Positions 11,196-18,953 of a stretch of DNA of 64,000 nucleotides are shown piece after piece (positions within the stretch are counted from its first letter, which is position 1; every line of letters starts with the position of its first letter). Origin of the DNA: Prochlorococcus sp. AG-347-M15 (GTDB lineage Bacteria > Cyanobacteriota > Cyanobacteriia > PCC-6307 > Cyanobiaceae); assembly GCA_003281185.1 (NCBI GenBank), contig QCCS01000005.1, forward strand, positions 47,112-111,111. The letters run 5' to 3'. A program made the position numbers and the translations under genes. A model generated the notes under the pieces. That model was not told the DNA's origin, did no database searches, and saw nothing but the letters and a program-made list of their open reading frames with translations.

Positions 11196-11293
11196 ATGTC
11201 AATAGAGCCGTCACCATTCCTGCCCCAAACAACCATTGCGATTGAAAAAGTAAAAATTGCTGCTAAAGCAGCCCAGCCTAGTTGAAAGATCAT
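11192..11293 (-). CDS. petN: Cytochrome b6f complex subunit PetN
   Basis: This 33-residue peptide starts [20 protein letters not shown] and ends [10 protein letters not shown]. It is essentially the canonical PetN sequence: one transmembrane helix with a short stromal tail. PetN is an essential small subunit stabilising the cytochrome b6f dimer that carries electrons from plastoquinol to plastocyanin. It is shorter than most gene finders allow. It is transcribed toward psb29 (convergent), and its stop overlaps the start of a second small membrane gene. Confidence 0.95.
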   Translation of the reverse strand: MIFQLGWAALAAIFTFSIAMVVWGRNGDGSIDI

Positions 11294-11408
11294 CAGATTA
11301 AAATCACTTATATAAATATAACAGAACTTCAAAATTTTTTAATCAATTCTAAGCTAAAGTTAAATTCTCAGAAAAACACTTTTATAAATAGAATAAAGAT
11401 AAAAGGAT

Positions 11409-11687
11409 TTGGGTAGATTAGTATTAAATCATAGTTCAAATATAGAAGGTCTAATCCCAATTCTTCAAAAATTAGCCCTTAACATTAATATCAAGACAAT
11501 AACTCCAGCTGCAATATCGAGAGTAAGGGGAAGATCGTCTAAATTAATCTTAAGAATATCTGTAAAAACTATAAATGGTTATAAAGCTATAGCAAGAAAG
11601 GGTAAAACAGCTCAAGAAGTTTTTATTTCAACAGACTTAAGTAAAGATGAATTAAAACAAATCATAGATATCATTAATAATAAATAA
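11409..11687 (+). CDS. DUF2103 family protein, 92 aa
   Basis: This 92-residue protein starts with TTG at 11409, preceded by AAAAGGA. It has the conserved GRLVLNHSSNIEGLIPILQK opening, and later LILRIS, YKAIARKGKTAQEVFI and a helical end. This matches the cyanobacterial DUF2103 family, sometimes described as predicted metal-binding. No biochemical role is known to me. It is a compact alpha/beta protein without signal or membrane segment, standing between the divergent petN unit and a run of small accessory genes. Confidence 0.8.
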   Translation: MGRLVLNHSSNIEGLIPILQKLALNINIKTITPAAISRVRGRSSKLILRISVKTINGYKAIARKGKTAQEVFISTDLSKDELKQIIDIINNK

Positions 11688-11728
11688 GAATATTCCTAAA
11701 AGACGATCAAATCTTTGGCATAAAATCA

Positions 11729-11944
11729 ATGAAATTTTTATTAAACTTATTTTTATTTTTATTTGCCTTGTTCATATTTGAAGAAAAAACATTAGCATTT
11801 ACTGATTACCAAATAAAAAGGATTTGCAAGAACGATAAAAAAGTATCAATATGCATAAAAAATTTGCAAAAAAAAAGGACTGACATGCAAAAAGGAAATC
11901 TTATTGAGATCCCTGTATTACCCTATGATGGCAATGAGAATTAG
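11729..11944 (+). CDS. Small secreted hypothetical protein, 71 aa
   Basis: The N-terminus MKFLLNLFLFLFALFIFEEK followed by TLAFTDYQ looks like a signal peptide with cleavage near residue 23. The mature part of about 48 residues has two cysteines (ICKNDKKVSICIK) that could form a disulfide in the periplasm. No family is recognised. It follows the DUF2103 gene by 41 bases in the same direction and ends nearly tail-to-tail with the next minus-strand gene. Confidence 0.65.
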   Translation: MKFLLNLFLFLFALFIFEEKTLAFTDYQIKRICKNDKKVSICIKNLQKKRTDMQKGNLIEIPVLPYDGNEN

Positions 11945-11947
11945 AAT

Positions 11948-12217
11948 TTAAATTTCAAATTCTGATTCAAAATGATTAAAAGCATTTTTATAATTATTTA
12001 AAAGTTCTTCTGAACTTTCATTGAATCCTTGATTTTCATAATCTTGTTTTAAGTTTTCAAATAATAAAACAACTCCATTGAAGGCACTCATATATTCTTT
12101 TTGTATATCTTCATCATCGATATCATAGATTTTTGCCAAAACCAATTCGACATTTTTTTTTGATGTATATATTTTCTTCTCAAAATCTTTATTTAACTTT
12201 CTTCTTTTTTTGGTCAT
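11948..12217 (-). CDS. Hypothetical helical protein, 89 aa
   Basis: This is an 89-residue cytoplasmic protein with a basic start (MTKKRRKLNKDFEKKIY), then an acidic, amphipathic helical body (YDIDDEDIQKEYMSAFNGVV). No cysteine clusters, signal peptide or known motif are visible. The intact frame and ATG start in very AT-rich DNA, together with normal amino-acid composition, argue for a real gene. Function unknown. Confidence 0.6.
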   Translation of the reverse strand: MTKKRRKLNKDFEKKIYTSKKNVELVLAKIYDIDDEDIQKEYMSAFNGVVLLFENLKQDYENQGFNESSEELLNNYKNAFNHFESEFEI

Positions 12218-12349
12218 CTACAAATTAATTTTAAAAACAAATTTACAATACACAAATTCATAGATAAATTAAATTAAAACTTATAAAATAAAAATATAGT
12301 TACCAAATCAAAATAAAAACACTATATTCCAAACAAATTATTCAATGAT

Positions 12350-12778
12350 ATGAATAAAAAAGAATCAATTAATTACAAAGAGGTTAAGGACGAGACTTAT
12401 GAAGTTAAGAAAATGAATACCTCCGAAAACTCAAAGAAAAAGAAAAGTAAAGACCTCCCATGGTGGGTGGAATTTTTGTTTGTTCAAATAGGATTGCCAG
12501 ATAAACTTCTAGTAAAAATATTAAAAGCCAAAAAGAATTCTAAAGAATTTATTAAAAATAATAAAAAAACATTATTTTTATTTTTATTTGTTTTTACCAC
12601 ATTGGCATATTTTTACCCAATCATTAAACATTCAAAAAATAAGTTAGATTGCGAAGTAATAGCTAAGGATTATATTATTAAAAATAAAAACATAACACAA
12701 CTTAACAAAAGATATTTAAAAATGCTGGCTACAAATTTTTGTTATGGAGGTGAAGAAATCTATGAAATTGAAAATTAA
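12350..12778 (+). CDS. Hypothetical single-pass membrane protein, 142 aa
   Basis: A charged, lysine-rich N-terminal half is followed by one membrane helix near 78-97 (LFLFLFVFTTLAYFYPIIK) and a short external tail with two cysteines. The segment from the helix onward (YFYPIIKHSKNKLDC) resembles that of the 85-residue protein at 41006-41263 (YLFPIVKEAKYKNQC), so the two are probably related. Function unknown. It stands alone in an AT-rich stretch. Confidence 0.65.
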   Translation: MNKKESINYKEVKDETYEVKKMNTSENSKKKKSKDLPWWVEFLFVQIGLPDKLLVKILKAKKNSKEFIKNNKKTLFLFLFVFTTLAYFYPIIKHSKNKLDCEVIAKDYIIKNKNITQLNKRYLKMLATNFCYGGEEIYEIEN

Positions 12779-12846
12779 ATTTTTAACTATTACCTATGAA
12801 TTTTGGCATAACAATACACTATTAATTAAATTTAAAGTTTGATCCT

Positions 12847-13023
12847 ATGACTGATATTAAACAAAAGAAAGAGAATGTAAAAATGCACTTAAAAGATTTA
12901 AGGAAAAACTTAAAAAAGATGCATTTAGCAGTTACAGAAGAATTAATACTACCTCAGCCTGATGATGTAAAAACATTAATGAACAAAATGGATAAACTGT
13001 TAAAATTAATAGAATCAAAATAA
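12847..13023 (+). CDS. Small helical protein, 58 aa (paralogue of 14248-14454)
   Basis: A 58-codon frame from ATG 12847 reads MTDIKQKKENVKMHLKDLRK and ends LLKLIESK. Its pattern HLxxLRxxLxxMH, then LP, then LxxxLDxLLxL is shared with the minus-strand protein at 14248-14454, though identity is low. That shared spacing over about 50 residues is good evidence that both are real genes. Predicted as a two-helix hairpin, cytoplasmic. Function unknown. Confidence 0.68.
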   Translation: MTDIKQKKENVKMHLKDLRKNLKKMHLAVTEELILPQPDDVKTLMNKMDKLLKLIESK

Positions 13024-13065
13024 ACTATAATTTATAATAAACCCTTACTATAAAATATAAATAAA

Positions 13066-13416
13066 ATGCACAGGATAAAAGATCTTTCAAAAATATTTTT
13101 TGTTTTATTATTTTTAACTTCCTGCAAAACATCAATAAATAATGATGAAACCCCAATTAATTCGGAAGTAAATATTATCGAGAGCAAAAATTCAGAAAAG
13201 AAAAGAATGGAAATAAAATTTTCCTGTGGAGACGATAGGATTTCAGAATACTTAAATGATGGATGGATTATTTTAAAAGAGGATTCTCAAGAAAAAATCT
13301 GTACCTGGAAATCTGTTCCTGCAACAAAAGACTGTGATATGGAAAAAGATAAGGGATGTAAAATAACACAACCAGATAAGATTGGAGAAGAGAAAATTTA
13401 TTTATTAGAGAAATAA
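13066..13416 (+). CDS. Probable small lipoprotein, 116 aa
   Basis: The N-terminus is a lipoprotein signal: basic start, hydrophobic core FFVLLFLTSC with the lipobox cysteine at 20. After it come a polar Asn/Glu-rich linker and a domain with five cysteines (CGDD, CTWK, CDMEKDKGC), which could be disulfide-bonded in the periplasm. No family recognised. The three-cysteine cluster near the end is unusual for such a small protein. Confidence 0.68.
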   Translation: MHRIKDLSKIFFVLLFLTSCKTSINNDETPINSEVNIIESKNSEKKRMEIKFSCGDDRISEYLNDGWIILKEDSQEKICTWKSVPATKDCDMEKDKGCKITQPDKIGEEKIYLLEK

Positions 13417-13424
13417 GTTATATT

Positions 13425-13553
13425 ATGATTCCAAAATCAGACTATTTAATAGATTCGATTTTTAGAAAATTAAAAAACTATAAGGCTAAACCAATCTTAT
13501 TAGAAAAAGAAAACTTAAAGAAATTTATTTTCTCACTTTTAAAAGAAAACTGA
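13425..13553 (+). CDS. Hypothetical protein, 42 aa
   Basis: This short frame starts at ATG 13425, eight bases after the lipoprotein stop, and encodes MIPKSDYLIDSIFRKLKNYK and a basic C-terminus. It is amphipathic and helical with no membrane segment. The close spacing suggests co-transcription with the lipoprotein gene. With only 42 codons in AT-rich DNA, support is modest. Confidence 0.42.
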   Translation: MIPKSDYLIDSIFRKLKNYKAKPILLEKENLKKFIFSLLKEN

Positions 13554-13611
13554 ATGTACTGAGAAAAATTACCAATACTGTTAATATGAAAATGTTATTT
13601 ATATAATTTTA

Positions 13612-13707
13612 ATGTATAATTTTTCATCTTTAACAATTATTCTCATTGTTATTTTTATTTTAAGCATTTACTTTTTATTTAAGGTTACTTCAAATGCAAA
13701 TAATTAA
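13612..13707 (+). CDS. Tiny single-pass membrane peptide, 31 aa
   Basis: Begins MYNFSSLTIILIVIFILSIY at ATG 13612 and ends SNANN. Nearly the whole peptide is one transmembrane helix with a short polar tail. Peptides of this size and layout are common as subunits of photosynthetic complexes and as accessory peptides in Prochlorococcus, but this one is not recognised. No clear Shine-Dalgarno. A chance AT-rich frame remains possible. Confidence 0.45.
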   Translation: MYNFSSLTIILIVIFILSIYFLFKVTSNANN

Positions 13708-13727
13708 ATAAAGAAACTAAAATTAAT

Positions 13728-13910
13728 TTAGATAATTGGATCTTCCCTAAGAAGCAAAACTGAATGTTCACTATAATCATCATTAATCCATTCTTTATAT
13801 TCTTCTAAAACACATTTTTTATCAGAATTTTTTAATTGACTAATCCTTTTTTTTGCGTTATCTAAAGCTACCTTTATACAGAATTCGTAATCTTTGGAAT
13901 TTTCTTTCAT
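13728..13910 (-). CDS. Hypothetical protein, 60 aa
   Basis: A small cytoplasmic protein beginning MKENSKDYEFCIKVALDNAK, helical and charged, with two cysteines and a conserved-looking EEYKEWINDDYSEHS segment. The aromatic/acidic C-terminal half resembles other short Prochlorococcus accessory proteins in style only. No function can be proposed. Confidence 0.55.
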   Translation of the reverse strand: MKENSKDYEFCIKVALDNAKKRISQLKNSDKKCVLEEYKEWINDDYSEHSVLLLREDPII

Positions 13911-14044
13911 AAGTTTTAACTCTTAGTAAAAATAATTACTTGTTTTGTATTACAAATAACAATAACAGGCTTTGATTCAATAAGAGTATCAAGCAATACG
14001 GAACAATATTTTGTATATTTGTGATAATAAAATTTTAAAAAATT

Positions 14045-14236
14045 ATGTCATACGAAGCTGGTAGTAAAGAATGTAGACATTTGATAGAAGCGAAAGAGAG
14101 TCTTCTTTCAGCTATGGAAGCTTTAAGCAATATTAATTCCACTGATCTACTGCAAATTCAAATAAAAGAAATCTACAATAAGTTAGAACAAATGCATGAC
14201 AATAGAAAACGAATAGAATCAACAACTAATTATTAA
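14045..14236 (+). CDS. Hypothetical helical protein, 63 aa
   Basis: Starts MSYEAGSKECRHLIEAKESL and continues as an amphipathic helical hairpin (SAMEALSNIN..LLQIQIKEIYNKLEQMHDN). One cysteine, no membrane segment. It ends 11 bases before the stop of the convergent gene at 14248. Composition and an ATG start support it as real. Function unknown. Confidence 0.58.
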   Translation: MSYEAGSKECRHLIEAKESLLSAMEALSNINSTDLLQIQIKEIYNKLEQMHDNRKRIESTTNY

Positions 14237-14247
14237 TTATCAATAAT

Positions 14248-14454
14248 TTAAAAATTCCCAAATTGATTTTTAACCTTTTTTACTCTTTTATCAGATAATA
14301 AATCCAGCAGAGCATCCAGTTGAGCATGTACTTCTTTTGCTTCATTAAGATCAGGCAATAAATCCTCTTTAATAAGCATTTGATGCATCTCTCTAAGTTC
14401 TAATCTTATATATCTAAGGTGTGAACTTACTTCCTCTCTCTTAGTTGCAGTCAT
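14248..14454 (-). CDS. Small helical protein, 68 aa (paralogue of 12847-13023)
   Basis: MTATKREEVSSHLRYIRLEL begins a two-helix protein whose core (HLRYIRLELREMH, LLPDLNEAKE, LDALLDLLSDK) lines up with the 58-residue protein at 12847-13023. A basic tail (KRVKKVKNQFGNF) follows. Leucine heptads suggest a coiled-coil dimer. No function is known to me. The presence of two family copies within 1.5 kb, on opposite strands, points to local duplication in an accessory region. Confidence 0.68.
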   Translation of the reverse strand: MTATKREEVSSHLRYIRLELREMHQMLIKEDLLPDLNEAKEVHAQLDALLDLLSDKRVKKVKNQFGNF

Positions 14455-14585
14455 ATTATCTTTTTTTTACATTATACATTATTAGGGTTTTGTGATCCCC
14501 AAAAAATTTGGCTAAATTAGAGAAATATTTAATTTTAATGGAGTATCAAAATTTCTTAAAGTTAAAATGTAGTAGTATATTTTTC

Positions 14586-14759
14586 ATGAAAAAGAAAAAA
14601 TCTAAAAAAATTCAAACTAAGTCAATTAAAAAAAATCCTGAATTAGGTCAAACAAAAAATTCGGCAAAATTAATACTTTTTGTATTTGGGATAGGTCCAA
14701 TATTAGGAATAATAATATTTTTATATAGCAAGGGGTTCTTTAATTCTCCAAATATATGA
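14586..14759 (+). CDS. Small membrane protein with basic N-terminus, 57 aa
   Basis: From the ATG at 14586 the protein has a strongly basic N-terminal half (MKKKKSKKIQTKSIKKNPEL) and one membrane helix near 29-51 (KLILFVFGIGPILGIIIFLY). The frame stays open upstream to a TTG at 14508, but the added segment looks unlike a signal and the ATG is preferred. By the positive-inside rule the basic end is cytoplasmic. Function unknown. Confidence 0.6.
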   Translation: MKKKKSKKIQTKSIKKNPELGQTKNSAKLILFVFGIGPILGIIIFLYSKGFFNSPNI

Positions 14760-14804
14760 ACCCTACTAAAAATTAATCTTAAATAATAAATTTCAGAAAA
14801 TAAT

Positions 14805-15008
14805 TTATTGAAATTTTTTTAATGAAAAAATTCTAAATTCTGCCATTTTTCTTGCATTTTCTGGATTAGAGATTAAAAAAGGGTGTTCAGATAACACTTC
14901 CAATACTTTATCTATCTTTAATTCTAAATCCTTACAATCAATATTTTTCCATTCCTCATCAAAGGCCATGGCAAAACTGTCAGCATTGTCATAAAGTTTA
15001 TCTTTCAT
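14805..15008 (-). CDS. Hypothetical protein, 67 aa
   Basis: Acidic N-terminus (MKDKLYDNADSFAMAFDEEW), then LELKIDKVLEVLSEHPFLIS and a basic end (RKMAEFRIFSLKKFQ). The N-terminal half is similar in style to other short Prochlorococcus proteins with FAMAFDEEW-like segments. No membrane helix and no motif of known function. Confidence 0.55.
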   Translation of the reverse strand: MKDKLYDNADSFAMAFDEEWKNIDCKDLELKIDKVLEVLSEHPFLISNPENARKMAEFRIFSLKKFQ

Positions 15009-15234
15009 TAGTTTAAAAACTATAATTAAAAATTTGCAAAATTTCTAATTAATCTTTAGAAGTAATTAGAAGAACAATATGAAACTTTTATAGTGAATAA
15101 TTTAAGAAATAACATTCTTTATAGGTTTTTAAAAATTATACTCTCTTTCATTCCTTAAATTTTCTCTTATTACATCAGATAAAATAATAATACATTTGAC
15201 AGAAGTGTTACAATAACGACATATATGAAATTTC

Positions 15235-15603
15235 ATGGAAATTAAAGTTAAAAGAATAGGTTATCTTCCCAGAAAAAGGGTACTTGAAATTATCGATGAA
15301 ATATCTAAAAGTGAATCCATAAGTAGATCTAAAGTTGTTGGAATATTAGTTGAGGAAGCATTGGATGCCAGAGGGATTGCAAATTTTGGATATAGTAATA
15401 AAAGCAAATCAGATTCATACAAATCGGGCATTTTCAAGGTGCCTCAGAATGAGAAAATGCATTTAAAAGAGGCAGAAGATGAATTTGTTGACGATACTGG
15501 TTATACAGTTTCTACCCACAAAACATTAGATCGCTCAATATCTTCTGCAGATATTGAATTAGCAAATAAAATTAATATTCTTAAAGAATCTGGATTAATA
15601 TAA
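15235..15603 (+). CDS. Possible ribbon-helix-helix protein, 122 aa
   Basis: The first 48 residues (EIKVKRIGYLPRKRVLEIID, then SKSESISRSKVVGILVEEAL) follow the strand-helix-helix pattern of ribbon-helix-helix DNA-binding proteins, with SISRSKVV as the turn between helices. The rest is polar and may be disordered. A perfect TTGACA lies 41 bases upstream at 15194-15199 and may be a -35 element. The DNA-binding role is inference from the pattern. Confidence 0.58.
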   Translation: MEIKVKRIGYLPRKRVLEIIDEISKSESISRSKVVGILVEEALDARGIANFGYSNKSKSDSYKSGIFKVPQNEKMHLKEAEDEFVDDTGYTVSTHKTLDRSISSADIELANKINILKESGLI

Positions 15604-15731
15604 CTCTAAATTATTATTTATTTTTTTTTAATGCATAACTTTGAATCATTGTTTAATCTTAGTCAAGAATAATATTCTTTTTAAATTATTAGAATATTAA
15701 ACCTTTTAAATATTAATTTTGTAATTAAAAA

Positions 15732-17051
15732 ATGAAAGATATTAAATGTCCTTCATGCGGCAAAACTTTCCGAATTGATCCCAGCAGTTTTGAAGAAATA
15801 CTTCTTCAAATAAAAGATGAAGAATTTAATAAACAAATAAAAGATAGACTTTTATTGGCTGAAGAGGATAACAAAAAAGCTTTGGAAATTTTAAAACAAG
15901 AACTTAAAATACAATTAATTGAGCAAAACCGCGTTAAAGAAAATGAGATCAAAACTCTTGAATCCAAATTAGATATTGCTGAAGAAAAGAAAAATAATGC
16001 TCTCAATGATTTAAAAAATCAAGCAACAGATAAAATCAATTCACTTAATAATGAATTAAACAAATTAAAGGATGAAATTAAAAACCAGTCTTTAATTTCA
16101 GAATTATCTTTAAAAAATAAAGTAAATGAAGCTGTTGCTTATTTAGAGAAAGAAAACTCATCATTAACAAATTCGATTGAAAAGATGAGGCTTGAACAAT
16201 CAATAAACGAAAAATTAATTGAAGAAAAGTTTAAAAGCAAAATTAGTGAAAGAGACATGACTATTCAAGAGCTAAGAGAAATGAAGTCTAGATTATCAAC
16301 AAAGATGGTAGGTGAAACCTTAGAAATTCATTGTGAAAACCAATTCAATCTTTATCGCGCTACAGCATTTAAAAATTCTTATTTTGAAAAGGATAATGAT
16401 GTCAGTTCAGGTAGTAAAGGTGACTATATATTTAGAGAATTTGATAATAATAAAATTGAAGTAGTATCAATCATGTTTGAAATGAAGAATGAAAGTTTAA
16501 ATGGAACTAACAAAAGAAAAAACGAAGATTTTTTGAAAGAATTAGATAAAGATAGAAAACAGAAATCATGTGAGTATGCCGTTCTAGTTTCTCTTCTGGA
16601 ACCAGATAGTGAGCTATATAATTCTGGGATAGTAGATGTTTCACATAGATTTCCAAAAATGTATGTTATTAGACCACAATTCTTTTTGCCAATTATTTCT
16701 CTACTAAGAAATGCCTCTATGGAAACATTAAAATACAAAACACAAATTGATTTAATGAAAAGAGAGAATTATGACATAACTAATTTTGAATCCACTCTTG
16801 AGCAGTTTAAGAATGCAGTTGGTAAAAATGTATCACTAGCCCAAGATAGATTTAGTGATGCGATTTCAGAAATTGATAAATCAATAACCCATTTACAAAA
16901 AACTAAAGAGGCTTTAATTCTTTCCAAAAAACATCTTTCATCTGCTGACAGCAAATCTCAAGATTTAACCGTTAAAAAATTAACTAAAAACAACCCAACT
17001 ATGAAACAAAAGTTTAATAATTTAAAAAACCTAGAAGATGAAGTAGCCTAA
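15732..17051 (+). CDS. DUF2130 protein with zinc ribbon, coiled coil and nuclease-like core
   Basis: This 439-residue protein opens with a CPSC zinc-ribbon half (Cys6, Cys9). A long coiled coil runs from about 20 to 180, followed by the DUF2130 core (EIHCENQFN, SKGDYIFRE, VSIMFEMKNE and CEYAVLVSLLEPDSELYNSG). The GDYIF...FEMKNE arrangement resembles a PD-(D/E)xK nuclease core, as in the RmuC-like group. A role in DNA metabolism is therefore plausible but unproven. It sits alone in an accessory region upstream of a small IF2-N-like gene. Confidence 0.75.
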   Translation: MKDIKCPSCGKTFRIDPSSFEEILLQIKDEEFNKQIKDRLLLAEEDNKKALEILKQELKIQLIEQNRVKENEIKTLESKLDIAEEKKNNALNDLKNQATDKINSLNNELNKLKDEIKNQSLISELSLKNKVNEAVAYLEKENSSLTNSIEKMRLEQSINEKLIEEKFKSKISERDMTIQELREMKSRLSTKMVGETLEIHCENQFNLYRATAFKNSYFEKDNDVSSGSKGDYIFREFDNNKIEVVSIMFEMKNESLNGTNKRKNEDFLKELDKDRKQKSCEYAVLVSLLEPDSELYNSGIVDVSHRFPKMYVIRPQFFLPIISLLRNASMETLKYKTQIDLMKRENYDITNFESTLEQFKNAVGKNVSLAQDRFSDAISEIDKSITHLQKTKEALILSKKHLSSADSKSQDLTVKKLTKNNPTMKQKFNNLKNLEDEVA

Positions 17052-17149
17052 TGAAACAAAGAGTTTTTGAAATTAATAATAGTTAAAATATATTTTATTT
17101 CTAATTTCTAAATATATTATTAGTAATAAATTCCATTGCAAATAAAATA

Positions 17150-17431
17150 ATGTCAATCAACACTCCAATTTTCACTATTGCAAAAGATCTTAATGTTGAA
17201 AGTAATAGAATTCTATTGGCCTGCAAGAAACTTGGAATCAACGCAAAGGGTGCAACGAAAAGATTAAATAAAGAAGAATTAGAAAAAATTAAAAGTTATT
17301 TTGAAACGGGTAAAAATGTATCAGATGAAGTAATTAACTTAAAGAAGTTTAAAGCTAAAAGCAGTTCAAGAAAAACTATAGAAAAAGCAAAGATAAACTA
17401 TTTTGCAAACAGACTTATTCGCAAATCTTAA
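17150..17431 (+). CDS. Small protein resembling the IF2 N-terminal domain, 93 aa
   Basis: Residues 8-50 (FTIAKDLNVESNRILLACKK, then LGINAKGATKRLNKEELEKI) follow the IF-2_N fold, in which a VxxLAKELxxxxxxLL motif leads to a short helical bundle. In IF2 this domain lies before the GTPase; here it is alone with a basic tail. It may bind the ribosome or rRNA. The gene ends seven bases before a hairpin with a T17 run. Confidence 0.62.
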   Translation: MSINTPIFTIAKDLNVESNRILLACKKLGINAKGATKRLNKEELEKIKSYFETGKNVSDEVINLKKFKAKSSSRKTIEKAKINYFANRLIRKS

Positions 17432-17437
17432 ATAAAA

Positions 17438-17468
17438 CTTATTTTTTTTTTTTTTTTTAAAAAATAAG
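17438..17468 (+). terminator. A/T hairpin with 17-T run
   Basis: CTTATTTTTT at 17438-17447 is exactly complementary to AAAAAATAAG at 17459-17468, with an uninterrupted run of 17 T from 17442 to 17458. It follows the stop of the small IF2-N-like gene by seven bases. The U-run lies in the loop and not after a GC stem, so termination by this element alone is uncertain. Confidence 0.45.
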
Positions 17469-17515
17469 CCACAGAAGAAAAAAATAATAATTTATTATAA
17501 GTAAAAATACTTAAA

Positions 17516-17929
17516 ATGAGTATAAGTGAAATTTTAAATTCTCTTGAAAAAGCCTGGGAAAGAGATGATATCCTTTTAAATATAAAGAAGGGGTTAGGTA
17601 CAGATGAGATAGTTAATGAATTTCTTATGAAAAATGAAAGACAAATTAAAGAATTAAATTCTTTATTAAGGCCAGAAGATATTGAATTACTAAATCAAGT
17701 AGAAAAACTCTCAACTTGCGAATCTAAATTAATAAATGAGATTAAAACATTTAATTACTTAGAAAATAATGAAAAGCATCACATTATGAATAAAAAAAAG
17801 ATTGTGCCATTTAATAGAGTTTCTCTCAACAAAATTAGTTCATTCATGATTAATTGGAGTAACAAATTTGTAGTTATAGCTTTACTAACAATTTCAGCCG
17901 TAGCTTTATCAAAACAAGCTTGGGCATAA
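17516..17929 (+). CDS. Hypothetical protein with C-terminal membrane anchor, 137 aa
   Basis: The first 105 residues are charged and helical (MSISEILNSLEKAWERDDIL...). The C-terminus is a single hydrophobic helix (FVVIALLTISAVALSKQAWA, 118-137) that would anchor the protein in the membrane with its body in the cytoplasm. No domain recognised. It lies 35 bases before the DNA-repair operon in the same direction but does not resemble a repair protein. Confidence 0.62.
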   Translation: MSISEILNSLEKAWERDDILLNIKKGLGTDEIVNEFLMKNERQIKELNSLLRPEDIELLNQVEKLSTCESKLINEIKTFNYLENNEKHHIMNKKKIVPFNRVSLNKISSFMINWSNKFVVIALLTISAVALSKQAWA

Positions 17930-17964
17930 TTAGCTAAATTAACTTCATTGTAAGAGATGTAGTT

Positions 17965-18951
17965 TTGAGAACAAAACAAGAATATTTAATTAGATATAAA
18001 GATGGAAATCTTTATTGTGAACTTGCTGATATTTGGATTGATCCAAGCAAGCCAGTAAAGAAGGCATTAATAACTCATGCTCATTTTGATCACTTTACAT
18101 TTGGCTGTGAAGAATACTTCTCTACTATAGAAACAGCGATACTTCTTAAAGAAAGAGTTGGAGATAATATCAAAATTAAGACTTTTGAATATGGAGAAGA
18201 ATTTAAGATAAATGGCATTAATATTTCTTTTCATCCATCCGGTCACATCCTTGGATCTAGTCAAATAAGGTTTATTTTTGCTGAAGAAAAATGGCTAATT
18301 TCAGGTGACTTTAAGCTTCAAAAAGATCAGACTTGCAAACAATATGAAATAGTAAAAACTGATTATTTAATAAGCGAATGTACTTTTGGTTTGCCAATAT
18401 TTAAGTGGGATGAATCAAATAAAATAGCAAATGATATTTCAAAATGGATAACTAATTCACCAGAAAAAACTTCTTTACTTTTCTGCTATTCACTTGGAAA
18501 AGCTCAGAGATTGTTAAACGAAATTAGTCAAACAAATTTTAAAGGAAATATTTATTCCCATGGCAGTATTCACAAAATGAACAATATTTATAGGGAACTT
18601 GGAATTGATATTAAAGATACTATGAAAATTGAAAATAAAAAAAAGATAGATGAACTTAAAGGAAGTCTAATATTATTACCGCCATCTCTAAGTAAGGGCT
18701 CTTATCTAAAAAATTTCAAAAACATTCAAACAGCTTTCGCGAGTGGATGGATGTCAATAAGAGCTCTAAGAAAAAGATCAGGATATGAAAAAGGATTCGC
18801 AATCTCTGATCATGCGGATTGGGATGGAATTCTTGAAGTAGTAAAAAAGTCTGAAGCAAAAAATGTATTTTTTCATCATGGAGATAGTGAAGCCATAAGT
18901 AAATATTTAGTTGAAAATGAATCAATAAATGTACTTTTATTCGGTAAATAA
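17965..18951 (+). CDS. Ligase-associated DNA exonuclease, metallo-beta-lactamase fold
   Basis: This 328-residue enzyme starts with TTG at 17965. It has the HxHxDH metal motif at 38-43 (HAHFDH), a beta-CASP-like middle (SGDFKLQKD, SECTFGLP) and C-terminal SDHADWDG and FFHHGD metal ligands. This is the exonuclease of the bacterial four-gene repair cluster (MBL exonuclease, ATP-dependent ligase, Lhr helicase, metallophosphoesterase). It likely trims DNA ends with metal ions before sealing. The ligase gene starts two bases after its stop, so they are one operon. Confidence 0.88.
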   Translation: MRTKQEYLIRYKDGNLYCELADIWIDPSKPVKKALITHAHFDHFTFGCEEYFSTIETAILLKERVGDNIKIKTFEYGEEFKINGINISFHPSGHILGSSQIRFIFAEEKWLISGDFKLQKDQTCKQYEIVKTDYLISECTFGLPIFKWDESNKIANDISKWITNSPEKTSLLFCYSLGKAQRLLNEISQTNFKGNIYSHGSIHKMNNIYRELGIDIKDTMKIENKKKIDELKGSLILLPPSLSKGSYLKNFKNIQTAFASGWMSIRALRKRSGYEKGFAISDHADWDGILEVVKKSEAKNVFFHHGDSEAISKYLVENESINVLLFGK

Positions 18952-18953
18952 AT

